Source of the DNA: Holothuria scabra
Lineage: Eukaryota; Echinodermata; Holothuroidea; Aspidochirotida; Holothuriidae
Assembly: GCA_037179385.1 (NCBI GenBank)
Contig: CM074195.1
Location: 11,755,887 to 11,819,886 of the forward strand
Reading direction: 5' to 3'
Length of the DNA: 64,000 nt
Shown: piece by piece, positions 27,116 to 40,700 of the stretch
Layout of the letters: each line of letters begins with the position of its first letter
Position numbering within the stretch: position 1 is the stretch's first letter
The notes under the pieces: model-generated
Told to the model about the DNA's origin: nothing
Database searches by the model: none
The model's input: the letters and a program-made list of their open reading frames with translations, nothing else
Position numbers and translations under genes: made by a program

Positions 27116-27470
27116 CAGGGGCGCAAATCTCTGTTTGAGAGTGGGGGCGAAAATGCTTATGATGCCATGAGTACTAAACTGTGCACGCTTGGCGGGCACC
27201 GCGAGCGCGAAGCCCCAAAGGACTCCAGGTGGGATCCAGGGGCAAAGCCCCTGTGGGGGTCCAGGGGGCGAAGCCCCCGGAAGCTCTTGTATTCTGGCGT
27301 TTCCAAAGCTTCAGAAAAACTGTTTTCGAATGAAAAAAAAACGAAAAAAGGTGACCATATTTTAGGTCTACTCAAGTTTTGGGGGGCCAAATTACGATTT
27401 GACCCCCCACTTTTTCACTTGAGGGGGCGAAGGCCCCCTTGCCCCCCCCCCCCCCGGATTTGCGCCCATG
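27116..27470. mobile_element. hAT-like non-autonomous DNA transposon, 355 bp
   Basis: Ends CAGGGGCGCAAATCT and GGATTTGCGCCCATG, flanked by the perfect 8-bp duplication GTGTGTAG (27108-27115 and 27471-27478). The interior has repeated short palindromes of the type GGGGGCGAAGCCCCC and ends in a run of 15 C bases beside the right terminal repeat. No coding capacity; open frames here are by-products of the repeats. Confidence 0.88.
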
Positions 27471-29001
27471 GTGTGTAGTGTACTTTTTGTCGTGAGCTAG
27501 CGATGGGCAAATCGTTTTTTCAAGAAATTAACATTTTTTTTTTCAAAATTATGGCTAGGGTTGTAAATATGGTCCGGTTTCGTAGACAAAGGATATTTGA
27601 CCTGATCCGGTATTATTACAAAGGATAAAGGTACTATTTTAGAATAAGGGGTGTGGCCTATTTCCAAGAAGCTGAGTGGTCCGTATGCATGAAATTACCT
27701 TCTCTTATCACACAAAATAAAATCGCTAGCTGCCCATCTGTCCTAGCAAGACCAACCAATGCTTAACGTATCGCTTCTTACGAAATTCGCGTTCGAGTTT
27801 TTCGCTGCCAGTTTGCCTGTCATAGTTTCATGAGTAGTTTTCCGGGTTCAACAAACTGTTCATATTCTTTGTCGAGAATTTATCAGACATCTTGTAGATG
27901 ACATACATGGACATCTCACTTCTCGGTATTACTTGAAGCTATATTACAGACACCTTATATAACTTACTCATCTTTCAGTATCCCGTTTCCATCAGTAAAA
28001 ACCCCCAGGAACTTTCTAGAACTCTCAAAACCCCTGAGTATTACGACGGAGTGAAGACCAATTATTCCGGAAGGTGTGTATGATGTACAATGCATGATAC
28101 CCTGGAATTCTCGCTTTTGCAGTCGATTATATCTTGAGGTATGTCTTCCTCTTGTCTATTCTTTGAAATACTCCAAACTCATTCTCTCTCTATCTCTCAC
28201 TTCTTTGAAATTAAAATAATTGCAACTAGTAATATGCATATACGGTAGTTGTTGCACAAGCGCCAAAGGGAAACAACTACTTTACTTAAGAGTCACTTCT
28301 TAAAGGCAGTAGGCATGTTTTTACAACATAGTTACCAGTAAAAATCAAGAAACGAAACACTTGATAACCAGGGAAGACATTTGTCGGAATATAGGCAAGA
28401 CTGGATGATCTGTGATTAAGTGCCGCGACTTAACAGAAACTTGAAGGTTTTGGCGTCTATACAGACGTTAGAGTTCCATTTCAAAAGTTCTTACATTCAA
28501 TTGAAGTGTGCTTAGTTTCATTGATCTTAAATTCGACGTAGCTGACTTTTTATTTTTACCAATAACATGGAAAGTACGTATGATAAACAAACGTGGGTTA
28601 GTATTTACTTAAACAGGCAATTAGAGTTTAACAGGTAATATTGAACTTTTGTTCCATCACTTCGATTTTCCTTTTTAACTGATCATTTAGAAGAATCAAC
28701 AGAGATTGAAGAGGTCTTTCAAGTGAAAACAAACGAATTCTGCGTGAATTTGTAATCTTGTTCGAGTAACAAAATTCCACACATATGCAAGACTAAATAA
28801 CGTCATGCATGATACGCTGGCCAATCACAACGTCAAACCAGGATGAAATGCCATTTTCTATTACTTTTAACTCTTTGCGTAATGTGTAATATAATGCAGT
28901 GTAAAAAACAAACTCTGATTACCGCCTCAATTGCAACAAGTCATAACAGATAGAAGAACAAAAACATTTTAGCGTGAACATTTCCATAAATAAATATTTC
29001 A

Positions 29002-29342
29002 TTAAAAAGGCAATCTGGCTTTGTTTTTACAATTTCTGCTTCACATTTTAACATTGGAGTGAACTTGACAAAAAGTTATCCTTGATCACGGTCGTTAGTA
29101 ACGTTTTGATTGGCTTCAGCGTAGTGGAGATTGTTATTTTTACATCTGTGTAGAATTTTGTTACCCGACTAATACTCAGAGATTTCCATTCAACAGAAGC
29201 TAAACATAAAACTGAAGTTTTTTCTAACCTGAAAGACCTTTTTAACGTTTCTATATTCTAATAAACATTCAGTTTAAAGGGAGAGCGAGGTTCTTTAACA
29301 TAAAAGTTAATATGCTCTGTCAAATTTCTATTGCCACTTTAA
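29002..29342. mobile_element. TTAA MITE, family D, copy 1
   Basis: About 340 bp. Homologous along its length to the copies at 45126 and 63054: it shares a block near TTTTAACATTG, then GTTACCCGACTAATACTCAGA, TTCTAACCTGAAAGACC and a right end like TTGCCACTTTAAT. The terminal repeats are eroded. Confidence 0.6.
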
Positions 29343-30139
29343 TAGATTGCGATAAAATCCTCAGTAGAAATTTCATCGCGAAGATCATTGCGAGATTCAC
29401 ATGAAAGCTTCCTACAGCCGACACGATCGTCTGCATTTGACGTGTAATGCCTTTTAAATTGCTCTGCTTAAGACATCATCTTCTGTCTATGTTTAAGTGT
29501 ATCCCACACTGATACTGGAGGGAATTGGGAGTGTGACGTACAAATACATGTTTTGGCCGACCCCCGCCTTTTAAAGTTTCCAGCAACTCACCTTGCCGCA
29601 TTACCTACGATGTCTGATTCGAAGTGTAAATTTAAGGAAGAGAATGGCGCCACTGTGGTGTTTGTCTACAGCAATCTTTTTTATCATATTTGTAACCCCA
29701 CCCCAGTCCTCATCATTGTTTGTCTCGACCACCTGATTTCTAGCCTTCAAGATGCGTAATTAAGGATGGGCAATTTAGTGTAATAACAGATGATATTATT
29801 GCTATCTTCGTGGCTCCTCCCCGCCACCTTTGGCGTCTTCGTTGCTGTCACTATTCATGCTGGCGATGTGGTGTTTACGTAATGTTTGCTAGCCCACTCA
29901 ATTAAAGTGGGTGTGGACTACTTTATTGATTCAACTTTATTGCTGTGACCCACTGTCGTTCACACGTCGTCGTTAGAATAAGTTTCTAGAAATGACGACG
30001 ACATTCGTAGCGGTACTAATTACCCTAGCCCTGATATTTTCTTATACTTATCTTTCTTTCCGGTCACCAGGTCAAACTAAGAAGCCATTTTCCTCAACAA
30101 GAAATACGCTTTTATTGTAGTGATATGAAAATTCAAAGT

Positions 30140-30240
30140 TGGTTTGTGTTCTTTGATTGACATCAAAATTTGAAAAAAGTTGCACAGTACCCGTAGTTTA
30201 CGTTCCACAAAATGCAGGGAGTGCTTGGATTACACATTTT
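30140..30240. repeat. TTAA MITE family A, internal fragment
   Basis: CTTTGATTGACATCAAAATTTG followed by GCACAGTACC and GATTACACATTTTG parallels the middle of family A copies (CTTTGACTGACAGCAAGTTC, GTGCAGTACC). Both ends are missing. Confidence 0.4.
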
Positions 30241-30285
30241 GCATTTTATGCTCACCACAGCATGGTCTTAAGCATTATTATAGAC

Positions 30286-30672
30286 CAGTGGTTCTCAAAC
30301 TTTTTCAAAATACCGCCCCCATAAGGCACCCATGATTGATCCAACGCCCCCCCCCCCCTCCCACCCAACATGCCATCATATTTATATAAGTCTTTGACTT
30401 TGAGCTTTCGACTTTCAATTTCCAGCACCAAAATGACCCAGGTAAGTTTTATATTGGGTAAATATTTGTCAGTAGTTGCTACCTTTCGGAGAAGACAGTC
30501 TGTGTCAACCACTCTGCAACCTCCTAGGTTCCTTTATTGCACGAATGTATGAGAACCTCCAGGGACCCCCTAGTCAATGCCAACGCCCCTATTGCTCGCA
30601 AACTCTTCAGCGCCCCCTTGAAACTTTTCAACGCCCCCAAGGGGGCGGTAGGGACCACTTTGAGAACCACCG
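30286..30672. mobile_element. hAT-like non-autonomous DNA transposon, 387 bp
   Basis: Ends CAGTGGTTCTCAAACTTTTT and CTTTGAGAACCACCG, flanked by the perfect 8-bp duplication TTATAGAC (30278-30285 and 30673-30680). The CAGTGGTTCTCAA start is a familiar hAT (Charlie-like) terminal repeat in animals. A C tract and repeated CAACGCCCCC motifs lie inside. Non-coding. Confidence 0.9.
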
Positions 30673-31534
30673 TTATAGACGAATCCAAGTAGTCAAGTGA
30701 TGGTCCGTTTGGTCGGGCATAACCGGGGCCCATCATTCAGCTTTAATCTTTCAAAGTCAATGCTTCACTGCATTATGGATGATTGTACACCAAAATGCTA
30801 CTTGATTCATTCAATGTCACTGAATATGACGGTTAAGATTTATTTTTGGACAGAAAAATTAGGACGATTTAAGGATGAAGGACCCTACTAATGACCTTCT
30901 TCGCTTTAGCTGCTCGGATTCTTCTATAGTGTCGTTGACTGAGGAGTTGTTTAATACAGAAGTTACAAATCGAAACGTTTGGAGAATTGTGACTATCGGG
31001 AATATCAAGAATTGTCCTTTGAGTCATCATTGTTGACCATTATCGATAAGTATATGCCTAGTTATGAAATCGTTTTGTATTGTTTTGAGTCAAGAACTTA
31101 TTTGTTCATTTGTTTATTTATTGTCTGTTTGTTTTGTTGGAGTTTAACGCTTCAGCTTCTTAACTTTTGGTTTACTTGAACCCCTTTTCACAGTTTTGGG
31201 CATTACATTGTTTTCCCTACTCCATTGTTGATGTGGAGCATCAGATACAACGACAGACGCTTTTCATTTTGAAAGTCTTACGTAGCTTGGTCCAAAGCGC
31301 ACTTGCTAACGATAACGCAACCCCTAACCGTAACAAAGAATACCAAACTATTCAAATGACAACAACCAATCAAGAAACTCCTAGGTAAACAATGCGCATC
31401 GGCTCGATCTAGGGATCAAACCTGTAGAGGTTATACACCGACGTCACTGCGTTGCGCATCTTCCTAATCCAGGCCATACAGGCGTTCATTGGACAACAAT
31501 AGACAAATCCGATCAGCTATTTTGTTTTATGACT

Positions 31535-31760
31535 GTAGGCAGCCATTAGTCGAGTCCATCCGCCTTAAACCGTCTTCATTTATTGTCTAAATGTAAATTC
31601 AAACCCTCGACCCTACAGTGAAATTGAGGAAATTAAGGAATCAAGAGGTGTTTCAGTGTGAAACCATCCATGGCAGAGGTAAGCTAGGACTTAAAAAGAT
31701 TGAAAGTGATATACCCCAGCTATGGCCGACTAAAATCAGACCATCACCTATTGTCCCAAT
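31535..31760 (+). repeat. Dispersed repeat pair, copy 2
   Basis: Partner of 24985-25195, in the same orientation, 6.5 kb downstream. ACCATCCATGGCAGAGGTAAGC contains an ATG just before a donor-like site. No adjacent exon could be linked to it. Confidence 0.55.
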
Positions 31761-33147
31761 CCGTCTATTGTTGCTTAGGTGCTGTGTTGGTGCGTATCGG
31801 TCACACACGTACTGCGCATGATCAGTTCCATCCAGTTTGTCAAATTGAAACGCTTAAGTCACGTACATAACCCTTATACCTCTACAGTGTGAGGCGGATG
31901 CTTTACCATCACAGACCAAATACACAGTCCAATATGGCTTGTGTTGAACTTGTTGAGGTAACCAATACATTTTTACTAATGAAACACGTGATATCAATGT
32001 TTAGGGATAACAGCGGTCGATGTGCCGTAATTCGTCATGTTTGTTTCCAGTGTTCATACTTGTCGAGTAGACAGTTTTGCAAGCAAAATTAAAAATGTAG
32101 AAATAGGTCGAGTACAAGAGACGTCACGAGGGATCGATTGAGAATAATCTGTTCTGAGCGTTAGTTGTCAAGTGAACCTATGGTTGATTGAAACGAAAAA
32201 TCCCTGCTCATCTTCTTAAAGGTAAAATAGCCTGCGAGTCATCACGACACGGTTTAGTGTACACTGAAGTATGTTAATAAATCGCATAAGGCGCTTCGGA
32301 TTGAAGATTTGGCAATAGTTTTGTTATTGAATGTCTGAAGGAAAAATGCAGTCACACCAATCAGAATTAGCAATATCCCATTAGCATCTTATTCGCCAAT
32401 GGTCTTATTGATCATATGACAATAGTGTTGTTACTGAATTGTTGAATTCATTTATGATTACGCAAGGTTATTCTAACGTCTGTTTGCAGTATAGCTAGGC
32501 CTACATTTGCAAATGTTTCCAGAGGAATTCGGGCGGTAAATAAGAGTATAGGTCTAATTGCAAGAGTGATTTTCTAAAACAAATTGGGAAGTCGGTCTGC
32601 TAAATTCATATCAATATCGCTTCTTCATGGGAACCTTTACTTCACTATATAGGCCCAAAACGTGAGTATTTACAAATCCTACGTCTATGTGTAACCTAAT
32701 ATGGCACAATGTTTTGACGTCTAGTGCATAACCCATTCCCAACAAAACGTACTTTGCTAGCGTCCTTTACATTCAGTTTGAGAGAACTGTTATTTTTTTT
32801 CTCCAGTCTTCATTAATAATCCCATCAAACGAATAGTGTTATTTAGAGGACAGGTGTCGGCACCTATCATATTCTTCCCAAAAAGGTGATATATTCCAAT
32901 GTTATTTAACCAGAGGAAGCAAAGGTATTAACCATGGCAGAGGGGAGATAATCCCATGTGAACCATTGAAGATACCTCCGCGTCTGTCGAAGGAAAAATA
33001 ACATTTGTGATCCAATGAACTTATCACACTCGTAAATTTAAAGGGATAGAGTACATGAATAATACAAAAAGTCAGCCACGAAGATTGCGAAGGTCTTCCA
33101 TTCCGTTTTTGACAGATTCAATACTAGAGTTGGACGTTTATGATACC

Positions 33148-33250
33148 TTAAAGGCCTAATCCGCTCGCTCAAAACATTTCCAGTCATGCCAACCTATTTA
33201 TTTAAGCCCCTCCCACAACTGTCTAAAACTCATCCTTATTCAGACACTAC
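33148..33250. mobile_element. TTAA MITE family A, truncated copy
   Basis: Begins TTAAAGGCCTAATCCGCTCG and contains CTCCCACAACTGTCTAAAAC, identical to the copy at 24181. Homology stops after about 100 bp. Confidence 0.6.
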
Positions 33251-33373
33251 ATGAGAGTGTTGCTGTATAGGAAATTTATTATGATGCAACCCCTTTCTAT
33301 ACAGTTTCTTTTGTGTTGTTTCATACAGATGTATATGATGCCGTTAGTAATAAAACTGGTTACTTTCATGACG

Positions 33374-33426
33374 TTTTATTTATTTTATTTATTTTTTATT
33401 TTTTTTATTTATTTATTTATTTTTTG
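33374..33426. repeat. TTTA-type simple repeat
   Basis: Imperfect run of ATTT/TTTA units with T stretches. The open frame across it is only phenylalanine and leucine rich low-complexity sequence. Confidence 0.8.
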
Positions 33427-34214
33427 GAATGTAACATTTTTAAAACTTAAAGGTACCTACCAGTTAATCCCACTAATATTTTACATTCCAAGTTCATTCC
33501 TACCAATATTTTACATTTCAAGTTCATTTAAGGATATTTCAGGTCACAAATAGTGCACATTAAAGGGAAATCAAAAAGTTAATCTACGTGACATTCACAA
33601 TTCAATGAGAAAAATGGCTCATTTTATTATTATTATGGTTTAAGAAACATATCCTACGGGAACAGATTTTCAAGGACAATCGGAAATCGATCGTACAGGA
33701 TAAGCCGAAAGGACGATGGTTTGGAGAAAACTAGGACCGTTTTGTGCCTCGCGTTTTTAGGAAAACAGTAAAAGGACAACGTGGAGCAAGGGGTTTTCCA
33801 CTCACTTTTGAAGCAGTCGTGATGTTGAAAATCGAAACAAGTCAGAGGTACTAAAAAGACTAAAAAAGAAGCGATACAGCTATCAACAGCTCGTTACACC
33901 CGCCAAATAAGGTGTCCAAATTTAAATATACACGCTTGAAAGTGTTTAGAAATTAAACGTTATCCTAAACACTTTATGATCCCACTTTGTAAACACGTTT
34001 AAATGTTAAACACACATTTTTCATATCTAAGCATTTGGCTTCAAAACGCGTTTATTTGCTGAACATTTAGTGTTCAATAGCTAAACATGTTTAGGCTTTA
34101 AAAGTGGGGGAAAATAAGTGTCTAATTGCTAAACATGTTTGTCATAGAGTGTAGTCCATGAGCTAGCCAATGTAATTTATGGCGATGAATAGCTTTGGTT
34201 TGTTCCATCTACCA

Positions 34215-34485
34215 ATATGCGTAAACTCCTACAGAGAAATCTCTTTTGCATCCGCCTCTCACGCGGAAGGCCCTGGTTCGCTTCGCTTCCCAGGTCGAGT
34301 CACACCAAAGACTCTAAAAAATGAACCCACTGCCGTTGTGCGTGATGCTCCGCATAAGCAATGGAGTATAGGAAAACAAGACAGTGAGCCACAACTGAAA
34401 AAAGGCTGTGGCTGGCACGACTTGAACCAATAGGTTGGAAACTGGGCCGTAAAACTCCATCTAACCAACTAACTAACTTACTCTT
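34215..34485 (+). mobile_element. SINE-like repeat, family B, with tRNA-like head
   Basis: The head CCGCCTCTCACGCGG resembles an anticodon arm, followed by CCTGGTTCG...CCCAGGTCGAGTC, which recalls a T-arm / B-box. The body AAGCAATGGAGTATAGG, GAGCCACAACTGAAAAAAGG and CTCCATCTAACCAACTAAC is shared with three other copies. A clear A-box is not seen, so tRNA origin is an inference. Confidence 0.5.
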
Positions 34486-37400
34486 TTGCTCTGTCGTTTC
34501 ACTCTGTTTCCAAAAATGGTATGGGCAAAAAAGTATACGCTCCTCATTCGCTCGAAACCGTCGCTCTTCTCAACTTCCGTATAACATGGTACATTGGACT
34601 ACTGTAATTTGAGGGCCCTGCAATATTTCTTATTATTTTTTTAGCCTTCAAATGGCGATCCCTTTTGAATCCTACGCCCTTTACACTCGATTGATTCTCA
34701 CTATAACAAATATACGCAATCAATTTGATGTCGAATGTCCAGGATGAAGCAAGCATATGGAAGTGGAATTCGCAGAAGAAAAGCTCACTACCATCAGTTT
34801 ATAAGAAACTGCTGAGTCATTGCTACCACGTGATTGAAAAAAGCTTCGTAAATTATTCCTGGGCAAGGTTCAAGAAAAGAATTATAGCTAGATAGAGTTG
34901 GCCCAAAACGATTCATTAAATAGTAAAAGGGTCAGTGCAGAATTATGACATTCTTCTTACAAGCCATATCCACAAACTCAGAAGACATGGATTGTCCTTT
35001 TCGCTTCCATAAATAAGGTATAAAGCTTGTTAAGTGATACAATGCATACAACTCCCTCTAATTAAGGGAATTGTTTATACGTTAGTCGTTATACTTTTGA
35101 TATATAACGCCGGTAAGAGTCAATAAATTATTCTATCCATGGATATAAATTGTTGACACCCGTAATGATGCCCGACATGCTGCAAATGTAAATCAAAGCA
35201 TATGAAAGACCCGACTGTCAGAAGCACTAACACCATAATACTAGAGAATGAACGATAGGAAAGCAGAATAAATTCACTCATGTGTGAGTTTTCTAAACCT
35301 TTTGTCATAAATTCGTTTACTGTCCATGTTCTTGTTTTCCTGATTCTGATTTGTAAACATTTCTCCGCATGGGTTTTTCACGATTCACGATACGTAGGCT
35401 TACTTTACTAAACGACGTGCTGACAAAATATGTTTGTAAAGAAAAATGTGATAGTCGATACTGAATAGACATGTTGGACAAATGGCACTTCCTGCCTTCT
35501 GGTAAAGTCCTTTTCTTTAAACCAAACACCAACCGAAGAATGTTCAAGGTACATCGTACTGTGATGGATCCAGGGGGCCACCAGGCGCGCGCCCCTCGAT
35601 ATGCTTTGAAATGTCTGAAATAGCCCCTTTGACACCCCTCCCCCCCCCCCCCCAACAGCATTTAATCAAAGTTTACGCTCCCTCTATTGATACACCCTGG
35701 ATTCGTTCCTGACTCACCTTATTTTCATTGGTCTTCATTATGAACACTAGTATGCACTTTTATGACTTTATATATAATCTGATGATTACTCTCGTGTTAC
35801 TCGATCCTTTATTGTTGGGTTTCTTATTGTCTTAATTTGTTATGATATTGTATTTCAGTTTTTGCAAAGAACAGTCTCCTCTCTATCTGATCCATTTGTT
35901 CGCTGGTGACAAATTTATTCCTTTTATAACATATCGATTGTATTTCATTATTATGCTTAAGTGTCTTGACATCTTTTGATGTTCCAGCGCTATACAAATA
36001 CATTATTTATGCAATACCATATCTTTTCAAGCTTTTGCCACTGGGTGGGTGGGCGGAGGGTAGGTCATAGGGGTTGGACAGTTAATTTATTGTTTGTTTG
36101 TTTAAGTTTCGTAAAGCATAGCATGAACCCTCTCTCATTTGAAGAACAGTGATTGATACGCTACTTTCGATAAGAAGAATGTCGGTGCAAGTTTTACCAA
36201 TATCGATCTTCAAACGAGTACCTTTCTATTCAGTCAAACATCGACAAGCATTATATGCACTCATTTGCAGTGTAATTAGAACAGATCCCTCTCTGTCGAG
36301 CGTCTGTCGTTTGTCAATGACGGAATACAATGACTCCCTCGGTAAAAGAACTGATTAAAAAGTTCAAACATATTTTTGAAATCGGAGACAGCAATATTTT
36401 GACTTTCGTTTCAGTATTATAGCAAGATGGAAGAAATCCAGGGATATCCGTGCCAGGGATATGTATACCATTGGCAATTTGTAGATTCATTGTTGAATTT
36501 AAAGTAAAACAAGAGCCTCTCGAAAATGTCTGCTATCTTGGTTTCTCTCGTGGTCTGTGCTAAGTGTGTACTTGAAACTTGCCACTCAAGATGCGATGAT
36601 TCCTAAGGCTAGAGAATGGTGTTGTTTCCTCTTTATGGGGAGTTAAAGTGCCGCATGTGTGAACAAGTCGTGTACTAGTCAATTAGTAGGTAGATAGGTA
36701 GCTATACAGACGTGACCGGATTTCTTACCAAATATTTCGTTTTATGCAAATCAGTTTACCAGTCAAACTTTGTCGCAGTTTCGGAAAAGAGCGTTGATCA
36801 AAGCCGTCTGTCATGTGTCACTTTTCACAGGAACACTCAAAAAAGTATATCAATTCTTGTTTTTATATTGCAGGAGCAGTCGCCCCCAACTTACCTTGAA
36901 ACAGAAATAAATCTTATTTTTTTTTCTTATTTTTTATGTATAATATTTACGGAAAACTTCAATATTGCACGGTTAATGTGAGCCAAGCAGTAACTCTTGT
37001 AAATTTCACATTTGAGGAGAAAAATACTGTCACATGACTCTCAAGAGCCAATCGTGAAACAGGACAGTGTGGTACACTGGTTATAAGTTGGGGTGGCTGT
37101 GCTTCCCCTTTAAAGTCGTTTCAAACTTGCAGTCTTTCCAACTTATATTGACCTTATCGTGTGTATGGTGTACAAATGTACAAGAAGGGATTTGATTTGT
37201 CAATTTTCATCCGACTTATACCCTCTTTCTTCTCCTTTTCTTATTCCTTTTGATAGTTATGCCGACTTCGTCTCGATTTTTAGATTGTCTATTTCGTAAT
37301 AAACTGCATGGCATGCAGTCATACTTAATTTGTTAGTTAGATGGACTTCAAGGGCTCAGTTCCTGTAGTCCTATAAGTAGGGTCGGACACGAATTTTTTC

Positions 37401-37635
37401 CAGAGTGTCTCACTGGCTTATGGCGACCTTATCAACAACTGAGCAACAACTGTAACACACTGTAACTGTGACAAGACAAAACGTTTCGGTGCAAACATCT
37501 GTTCACTTGAAGTAGTGGTATTTTCTCCAAAAAATCGTATAAAATGAACATCGAAGATGGAAATTAGAAAATTGAGCTTATTATCAATATGACGGGGGCA
37601 TTCCTATGTTCCGACATCTCTATGTTCCAAAAATA

Positions 37636-37715
37636 ATGTACTTTGGTACCGGCAAAATGTACTTTGGCGCCAATGAAAATGTACTCTGGCACCGAAAAAG
37701 TGTAGTTTGGCGCCG
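37636..37715. repeat. Short tandem repeat, 21-22 bp units, about four copies
   Basis: Units start ATGTACTTTGGTACCGGC, ATGTACTTTGGCGCCAATG, ATGTACTCTGGCACCG and GTGTAGTTTGGCGCCG. The GGYRCC core of each unit is variable while the ATGTACTTTG part is kept. Confidence 0.75.
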
Positions 37716-40700
37716 TTTTTCGGAACACAGTGATGTAACCCAATATGACAATGGCTGTTGCCTCTACGACGCCGCAGCTGTTAACTGTCCGAGGCTGTGA
37801 AAACTTCGTCGATTCAATTATACTTACACATGCACCCCAGCAGTAGCTTCATATCCTCAAAATATTATGCACAAGGAGAGTTATGGAAGTTGCATCTTTT
37901 AAAATGTTGAAAGTTTGGGCTGCTGGGTGAACAAATTATCCTTGAGCAACAAACAACTTAATTTCTATCTGAGGGAAACTCATTTCTTGAAAAGAAGGCT
38001 ACCATATTGCCTTATTTGTAATTATTTATCACTCTTTGCAAATAAATATTGGTTTTAAAAGGGTGAAATTTCCTTGTAAAACAAACCCGTATTACCCTTT
38101 AACTGTTTAATGAAAGGAATAGAACCAGTAGAATGGCTGGGTTAAAGACCTGTGCATGTATATACTACAAATAATACATGAAATACTACAGCTTATTATG
38201 GTATACACGTCCACTTATATTCCATGAGGTAGCCTATCGTATTTATGAGATTTTAACCGATTGACCTATGACCTATGACCTGAAAAAGCTGTGCATACCT
38301 TCTCCTTTATGAAAAAAAAGCTAAACCAAGTAATGAGAAGTCCGCATCAATACTCCAGAGCACTAAATCCTCATATTTTGATTTATAAGGTATCACATTT
38401 ATGTCTCGAGACATGGATATCATGTCTGACATCATGTTGCAAGTTTGGAGTTTAAGAAATCATGAGGTTACGGAGACGTAACAAACAAACGCACATACCA
38501 ATGCAAATGCACGCACAGTCGCACGCGCTTACACTCTCCCGGATGATTGCGTAGGTTCTTGTTGTCTTTGGCAACAAAGAAACAGAAAAAAAAACTCCTC
38601 ATAGTTTTCCATAAAATTGTGTGATCATGGTTGTTAAAGAACATAGTTGGGCTGCCAGGGACTTGATGGCGTTACAAGTCTTTATAAATTATAGTGCATG
38701 GGCTTACTCGTTTCACTTGTATAAAAGAATGTTCATGCATAGATAACCTTTCTGAAAGAGTAGTAGTATTCATGCATGATGACGAACGCTGTCCGTCACC
38801 ATTTATGTAACAGTGCAGTGAATGCATTGCGTGCGGACGACGGAAAACCAAGTGACTTTCTCAAATTCATACAAATTTAAAATTCCTGTCACCAAATGTT
38901 TAAGATTGATCAAATATTTCGTCTGTCCTATCTCGAAGGTCTTAACCTCTCGACCGTGTGTAATCGGTACTTGAGAAACTGACATTACTATCCTACAGAT
39001 AAGAACAGATCACTACGCGCAATACAAATATAGTTGTTTTGACAGTTTCTTGCTCTAAATCAAGAATTTTACTGGATATTTTAACCGAGTGACTCCCTTA
39101 TTATAGTAATTCTGATGTAACCATCCTCATTTGCTGACCTTGTATTGCAATAAATTTAGTAAATTTATTACTGAGACAAAGATAAGTACTGTTTCCTTAT
39201 CACAGTAGCTTAACGTTTTAAAACAAATAGAATCGCCAATTTATCATTTCCCGTTTTCTCCGTTTGAAATAAAGTAAAACTTCGTTCCCGGTGAAATGCT
39301 TGGCAACAATAACCAGTTGCACTGTCAAGGAATAATATTGAGCGATTGGTAGCAAAAACACAGCTGTATGCGTACTCATTATTGCATTATTGACGCCTTG
39401 TTACCGTTACCATAGTAACAGCAACTCATGCTTTTTTAGATTAAAGAAAGTATACGTTACGTACAGACGCAATGAGTGTAAAATAAGGCAGCCAAATTAA
39501 ATCTGTTCGCAAATATTGCACGAAAAATAAACACAAAGTGACTTTTATCAAGGCATTTCAATCTTCCATGGAAATTCCTATGTTCTCCTAAAACAAAATC
39601 GAATTTGAAAATCTTACCTGGGAAAGAGAAAACGGTTGTGTAGATTTCCTTTATTGATGTAAAGACGGAAGAAGGAAATGACTTCTCATGAGCTGAAAAC
39701 GCCACAATGACCAAATCTTCATTATTCAGCCTCCGTAATGCGAGATCCATTAAAGCATTATGAAGTCATCATGATTGTATCCACTGTACTATATCCCAGT
39801 TATTGTCTCAGTATATACTGAAACTGGCAGCCTCTGGTCTCTTAAAAAGAAATGGATTCACTGTATTCTCATGAAACCGTTGATATGTTTGTTTGTATTT
39901 CTCAGATATGTACATATGATACCGTTCTCTCAAAATAAACCAAATTTTGACCTAAATTGTTGAGTTGGTTAGTTCCTTGAAATGAGATTTTCATTGGTAA
40001 ACTTCGGGCTTTTAGGACATTCGAGGTCGCTAAACGTTACAAAACTGTCATTCAGCGCCTGAATTACTAATCCATACTTACACGCACGCCTAATATACCC
40101 CGACTGTGTTCAAGTTTACCCAGGATGGAGTCAGTAAGGGTAGATGATGTTAACCTTATGGCTTTGATGTTGATAGTGTTATTAAAATTGTCTATTTAAA
40201 TGTTCGGTTATATTTGGACACCAAGGTTTCCATTTACCAATTTTTGGTCATGAAGCTTTTGTTTCGGTGTTATGCAGATAACCTCGAAGTTACCTCGTAA
40301 TACCTTTGTCGTACTTTTGATGTAATATTAGTACGAAATGACATTTATATATCTTTTGTTTTCAAACAAAACGTAATTTATGCTCAAAATGTGTTTACTG
40401 TGAGGTCATACATACGCAATATGATTGATCACCGTAAGTCATAAATTAAATGGCACTCTTTTAAACGGCAGTTAAACTATTACATTATCATTGCATTACG
40501 CCTGAATGGAATGTACCTCACAAAAATGACAATTATCGTCATGAAAAACAACCCACAAATCTTAATTCTTTGATATTATTTAATCAACTTAAACAAAGTC
40601 TTTGATGTACTTCCGGTTTAAGCCCAACGTTGTTCAACACCTACTCGTGGTTTACCTGCGTAGCAGGCTGTACGGCATATTCCTCCGCGGTAACTCGTGG

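Larger units (their letters stand above)
25196..29001. other. Gene-free stretch around the 27.1-kb hAT element
   Basis: The frame at 26278-26643 (121 codons) has a hydrophobic start but no conserved motif, no splice context and ordinary composition; it is treated as chance. CpG and TGACGTCA-like motifs occur near 25230-25385 but no promoter can be assigned. Confidence 0.4.
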
